Below are positions 60,298 through 64,000 of a DNA stretch of 64,000 bases, piece after piece. The DNA comes from Deltaproteobacteria bacterium (GTDB lineage Bacteria; Myxococcota; Kuafuiibacteriia; Kuafuiibacteriales; Kuafuiibacteriaceae): positions 2,604,001 to 2,668,000 of the forward strand of contig JADJBV010000002.1 of the NCBI GenBank assembly GCA_016703535.1. The letters run 5' to 3'. A program made the translations under genes and the position numbers. Numbering within the stretch: position 1 is the stretch's first letter; each line of letters opens with the position of its first letter. The notes below the pieces were generated by a model. That model ran no database searches. It saw only the letters and a program-made list of their open reading frames with translations, and was not told where the DNA came from.

Positions 60298-62619
60298 ATG
60301 AAATATCAACTTTCGTTCGTGGCGCTTGGCCTGCTCTTCGCGTGCGCCGAGGAGCCGGCCCTGCCCGGTTGCCCTGGGACCCACTCGCTGGATGCCTTTG
60401 GGGTCTGCCGGGCCCGCTGCACCGCCGACCCCGAGTGCTTCGCCTCGGAGGAGTGCCTGGACCAACTTTGTGTGCCGCGTCAGGACCAAGGGCCGATCGT
60501 CACCCTCTTTCGAGTCGACACCCCTTCGATCGAACCGGGCGGCACCGTCGTCATCGACTACGCGGTGTCCTTCGCCGACGAGGTGTTGATCACCGCTGAA
60601 GACGCGGTGGGCACCGCCACGGTTTTGGGGTCGCCGATCTTGGCGGGCTCCACCTTTTACGGCCCGATCACCCGGGACGTTCGCTTGAAGATCCTGGCCA
60701 CCCGGGGCGGGGCCACCGACATGGCCGAGTTGACCGTCGGGGTGCAGGGTGATCTGCCGGTGGCGATCGCCTCCTTCACCGCGAGCCCGACCCGGATCGT
60801 CGTCGGAGAGTCGGCGGAGCTCGACTGGCAGATCTTGCGGGGCGACGGGACCCTGCAGATCATCCAAGGGGCCCAGGTCCTGAGCGAAGATCCTCAGGCT
60901 CGCCCCTTTTCGGTGCAGCCTTTGGCGACCACCGAATACACCTTGGTCGCCAACGGCTTGGGGGGGCCGGTGCAGGCCACGGTGATGGTGGTGGTCGACG
61001 CCCAACCCCAGCCGCTCCAGATCCTCAGCTTTGACGCCATCCGCCCCAACGAACCACGGCCCGGCGACAACGCGGTGTTGGTCTGGGCCACCTCCGGCGC
61101 CGAACGTTTGCTTTTGGAGGAGTTGGGCGGCGCTCAAGGGGATCGGGCGCTCCTCGACCTCCGTGATCCGATCCGGGCCGAAGGGGGCCAGTGGGTGGTC
61201 CTCCCGGAGCCCGGCCTCAGTTATCGGCTGACCATCGAGGCCAACGGCGACACCAAACGCCAGGTCTTGGGGTTGCCCAGCCCGCCGATGCCGGAGTTCC
61301 CGGTGATCTCCCGCTTCGAAGTAGGGCCGGGGGTCATCGAACAGTCCGGTTTTCCGCGGGTCGAGTGGGAGGTCACGCCGGAGTTGGCGACGGTGGTCCT
61401 CTACGCCAACGGCGTGGCGGTTTGGCAGGGTTCGGGCTCCAGCTCGTACACCGATCAGTCGCCGGTCACCGAGACCACCCGTTTTGATCTCGAAGTTTCG
61501 GCCGCCGGCGCGGTCCAGCGCGCCCGCAGGACCACCTTCTTGGCGATCGAAGAACAAAGTGAAGCGAACGAACAGCAGTCCGAGGCTCAGGCCGTCACGC
61601 CCGGTTACTTGCGCGGCAACTTCCGAGAGATCAACGGCCAGGCCAACGACGAGGACTGGTACAGCTTCGTCCCCGCCGACGGAGACGCCGCCCAGGCCGC
61701 CCTCGATTGTACGGCCGGTGGCTTGAACCGCATGGTGATCCTCGACCTCTACGACCCCAGCGGCAACCTGCTCCACACCGACGTCGGCCCGTGCCCGGTG
61801 GTGACCGCCACCCACCTCTCCAGGGCGGTTCATTTCCTGCGGGTCACGGCCCTTGGGCTCCTCTCCCAACTCGACACCTATGAGGTCTTTTTGGAGACCA
61901 ACCCGGGCCTTTGCGGCAACGGCGAAGTGGAGTTGGGGGAGGCCTGCGACGACGCCAACGGCCTGCCCAACGACAGCTGCACCCCCTGGTGCCGGGACGA
62001 TCTCACCCAGGAGATGGAGGCCCGGGACCTCGGCGAGTTGGCCTTCAATCCCGCCGGGAACGCCCAGGTGATCCCGATCTACAGTCGCCCCGGAGAGTCT
62101 GCGCCTCGGGATCGGGGCGCCGCGGTGGTCTTGTTGCCCTTCGACTTTCCTTATCGCGGCGCTCGACACCGGGGGATCTTCGTCCACACCGACGGTTATC
62201 TCTCTTTTTTGCCGGGTGCTTCGTCGGCGCCGGTGGGTGGGACCGCACCCAACTCGGTGTTGGCGCCCTTCGCCGCCGATCTGCGGGTCCCCTTGGGCCA
62301 AAACCTCTCCGCCTACGAGTCGGAGTGGGAAGGCAGCCGGGCGGTGGTCATCGACTTCGCGCGCCTCCAGTTCGCCGATGAGCCGCTGACCGAACTGTCG
62401 GCCCGGGTGGGGCTCTTGGCCGACGGTCGCGTCTACTTCCGCTACGGGACCTTGGACGCGCCGGGGCGTTCGGTTCAGGCGGCGATCGACGACGCTTCGG
62501 GGGGCGGTGTCGTGCAGGTGCCGGGGTGTACCGAGAGGAGCAACCTGTGTGACGTGATGGTGGTGCCTCAGGCTCACCTCATTGAGTTCGGGCCAAGCTC
62601 GTCGACGGGAGGAAATTGA
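60298..62619 (+). CDS. Cys-rich lipoprotein with Myxococcus-type repeat and PPC-like domain
   Basis: 773 residues. The leader ends in the lipobox GLLFAC. A Cys-rich module (about 25-61, CPGTHSLDAFGVCRARC) precedes several Ig-like beta domains (VGESAELDWQILRGDGTLQI, EPRPGDNAVLVWATSGAERL). Near 470 a PPC-like segment (NDEDWYSFVPADGD) and near 540 CGNGEVELGEACDDANG are seen; the latter is the myxobacterial Cys-rich repeat. The end (about 600-773) resembles a nidogen-like or lectin-like domain (FPYRGARHRGIFVHTDGYLS). It is probably displayed on the outer surface. The next gene is a paralogue. Confidence 0.82.
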   Translation: MKYQLSFVALGLLFACAEEPALPGCPGTHSLDAFGVCRARCTADPECFASEECLDQLCVPRQDQGPIVTLFRVDTPSIEPGGTVVIDYAVSFADEVLITAEDAVGTATVLGSPILAGSTFYGPITRDVRLKILATRGGATDMAELTVGVQGDLPVAIASFTASPTRIVVGESAELDWQILRGDGTLQIIQGAQVLSEDPQARPFSVQPLATTEYTLVANGLGGPVQATVMVVVDAQPQPLQILSFDAIRPNEPRPGDNAVLVWATSGAERLLLEELGGAQGDRALLDLRDPIRAEGGQWVVLPEPGLSYRLTIEANGDTKRQVLGLPSPPMPEFPVISRFEVGPGVIEQSGFPRVEWEVTPELATVVLYANGVAVWQGSGSSSYTDQSPVTETTRFDLEVSAAGAVQRARRTTFLAIEEQSEANEQQSEAQAVTPGYLRGNFREINGQANDEDWYSFVPADGDAAQAALDCTAGGLNRMVILDLYDPSGNLLHTDVGPCPVVTATHLSRAVHFLRVTALGLLSQLDTYEVFLETNPGLCGNGEVELGEACDDANGLPNDSCTPWCRDDLTQEMEARDLGELAFNPAGNAQVIPIYSRPGESAPRDRGAAVVLLPFDFPYRGARHRGIFVHTDGYLSFLPGASSAPVGGTAPNSVLAPFAADLRVPLGQNLSAYESEWEGSRAVVIDFARLQFADEPLTELSARVGLLADGRVYFRYGTLDAPGRSVQAAIDDASGGGVVQVPGCTERSNLCDVMVVPQAHLIEFGPSSSTGGN

Positions 62620-62620
62620 G

Positions 62621-64000
62621 ATGCGAGGAACCGCGAAGTTCGGGCCCGCTGTGGTGGTTTGGGGACTGGTGGCTTGCGGCAGCGAAGAGCTCGGCAAGTG
62701 CCCCTCGACCCATGCCCTCGACTCCAACCAGATCTGTCGGGTCAGCTGCCTGGCCGACAGCGACTGTTTTCCCACCGAGATGTGCAGCTCGGCCCTGCTT
62801 TGTGTGCCGAAGGCTGATCAAGGTCCCGAGATCGTGCGTTTTGTCGCGGACCGGAACCCCGTCGCGGAAGGCGAAGAGGTCACGCTGGAGTATGTCGCCC
62901 TCTTTGCCGAGAAGGTCCGGCTGTCGGTCAAGAGAGGGGGCTCGACTCAGCCGATCGCCGAAAACGAGGCCTTGGTCGACACCTTCATCTATCAAGCCAC
63001 CCAGGGGGACGTGGTTTTGGAGTTGGAGGCGTTGAGGGGTGAGGTGCGGGTGACCAAGGAGTTGGCGCTCACCGTCACCAGCGCCAACAAGGTCCAGATC
63101 CTCTCCTTCACCGCCGACGCGATCCAGGTCCGGGCCGGCGATCGGGTCAAGCTCGAGTGGGTCCTCCAAAACGAAGAGAGTTTCCGGGTTGAGACCTCCA
63201 ACGGACAGACGTTGGCCATCGTCGAGGGGAGCGTAGCCTTCGACAACCCGACCGAAACTACTGAATATACGCTGGTCGCCGAGGGGCCCGGGGGGCCGGT
63301 CCAAGCGAAGGTCACGGTCGAGGTGGTGATCGACCCCGTCGAGTTGACGATCGACGTGCTGGAGATCTCCGCGCCCGCCGAGGCCAGGCCCGGCGACAAC
63401 GGCGTGATCAAGTGGCGCACCACCGGGGCTTCGCGGCTCCGGGTGCGGGAGGTCCGTACCGACCGAGTGTTGTTCGAGACCGCCGACCCGCGAGTGGCGG
63501 CCGAAGGGCGTTGGCTGTTGGCGTTCCAAGAGACCGGAAATCGGACCTACGAATTGGCGGTCGAGGGCCAGGGGACCCAAGGAACCCGGGTCGTGGCGGT
63601 CAACGTGACGCCTTGGCTCGACCCTCCGAGCCTCACCAACGTCCAGGTCGCGCCCACGGTCGGGCCCCAGCGGATGGACATCGACGTCAGCTGGACCGTG
63701 GAGCCGGCTGACACCCCGATCTTGATCCTCGATCAGAGCAGCGGCGAGAGTTGGAGCGTCGAGGGCGAGACCACCGCCACCATCCCCGGGGATGGCGCGA
63801 CCCGCCGTCTGCTGGTGCGGGCCGAAAACGAAAGTGGCGTGGCCGAAGAGTTGGTCGTCGCATGGCGCCTCCAGAACGAGTTGGAAGACAACGCCCAGAT
63901 CCCCCAGCCGATCGACGGAGTGGCCATCGACGGCGTCTTGGAGAACCCAAATGACACCGGCGACCTCGATCGTTTTCAGCTGACGGTCCCGGCCCAAGGC
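62621..64000 (+). CDS. Paralogous Cys-rich lipoprotein, 3' partial at window end
   Basis: Begins at ATG 62621, one base after the previous stop and preceded by GGGAGG. The 460 residues seen are all open, with no stop to the window end, so the gene continues. The leader VVVWGLVAC is a lipobox and the module CPSTHALDSNQICRVSC ... LLCVPKADQGPE repeats the layout of the previous protein. Ig-like domains follow (PVAEGEEVTLEYVALFAEKV, VRAGDRVKLEWVLQNEESFR, EARPGDNGVIKWRTTGASRL), also matching the neighbour. The last residues seen (ENPNDTGDLDRFQLTVPAQG) start a PPC-like domain. The pair arose by gene duplication. Confidence 0.85.
   Translation, partial: MRGTAKFGPAVVVWGLVACGSEELGKCPSTHALDSNQICRVSCLADSDCFPTEMCSSALLCVPKADQGPEIVRFVADRNPVAEGEEVTLEYVALFAEKVRLSVKRGGSTQPIAENEALVDTFIYQATQGDVVLELEALRGEVRVTKELALTVTSANKVQILSFTADAIQVRAGDRVKLEWVLQNEESFRVETSNGQTLAIVEGSVAFDNPTETTEYTLVAEGPGGPVQAKVTVEVVIDPVELTIDVLEISAPAEARPGDNGVIKWRTTGASRLRVREVRTDRVLFETADPRVAAEGRWLLAFQETGNRTYELAVEGQGTQGTRVVAVNVTPWLDPPSLTNVQVAPTVGPQRMDIDVSWTVEPADTPILILDQSSGESWSVEGETTATIPGDGATRRLLVRAENESGVAEELVVAWRLQNELEDNAQIPQPIDGVAIDGVLENPNDTGDLDRFQLTVPAQG

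Noticed and set aside
1..64000. CRISPR array, tRNA, rRNA or insertion sequence
   Set aside because: No regularly spaced repeats, cloverleaf sequences, ribosomal RNA stretches or transposase frames seen by eye.

Overview
The window is high-GC bacterial DNA (about two thirds G+C by eye), densely packed with genes on both strands. The largest intergenic gap is about 185 bases (17701-17885). I see no rRNA, tRNA, insertion sequence, phage gene or CRISPR array. The gene content points to a myxobacterium-like member of the Myxococcota: several FHA-domain proteins, Ser/Thr kinases with one transmembrane segment and PEGA-like tails, a DUF1552/DUF1592 pair, many lipoproteins with Cys-rich 'CGNG..E.GE.CDD.N' repeats, a metalloprotease ending in a MYXO-CTERM-like anchor, and FHA/sigma-54 activator domains. 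No 16S or other phylogenetic marker is present, so this is an inference from gene families.

Layout. 1-4036: a CpaF/TadA-like secretion ATPase that has lost its catalytic motifs, then a double-FHA/TPR membrane protein. 4051-6216 (minus): a TolC-family channel and an MlaC-like periplasmic protein whose signal peptide is out of frame with the rest. 6508-10875: an FHA plus BY-kinase-like regulator divergent from a Wza-type export lipoprotein and apolipoprotein N-acyltransferase (lnt), whose start region is tandemly duplicated. 10847-18655: fdhD, a lipoprotein, a divergent GH37 trehalase, a KefC/KefF-type potassium efflux pair and two small unknown proteins. 18664-25703 (minus): a tight cluster of DUF1592, DUF1552, an ECF-like sigma factor, a FecR/TPR protein, a putative outer membrane protein and an RCC1 lipoprotein, which I read as one operon.

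25776-33960: a Ser/Thr kinase, an HMGL-family acyltransferase, a matrixin-type protease, a TldD/TldE pair with an altered zinc motif, and a membrane GT2 enzyme. 33930-46310: a beta-helix lipoprotein, an MFS pump, a PEGA-like protein, PepQ, a TPR protein, a second kinase, a Kelch-like lipoprotein and an FHA/sigma-54 regulator split over two frames. 46424-55718: a B12-binding radical SAM protein, unknown secreted proteins, an ArsR/AHSA1 pair behind a perfect 20-bp palindrome, a methyltransferase, a Jag-like protein lacking its KH domain, PlsC and a multi-pass membrane protein. 55784-64000: a nucleotidyltransferase-like protein, a second acyltransferase with an SDR, a 53-residue zinc ribbon next to an orphan [2Fe-2S] protein, and two tandem paralogous lipoproteins, the last cut by the window end.

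The strongest second-look items are the catalytically degenerate CpaF and TldD proteins, two frame breaks that both fall on 5-base A/T runs, the duplicated lnt start region, the KH-less Jag protein, the ArsR operator with a predicted leaderless transcript, and a 14-bp interrupted palindrome (GCAAG-N4-CTTGC) found six times between 14.9 and 34.9 kb.
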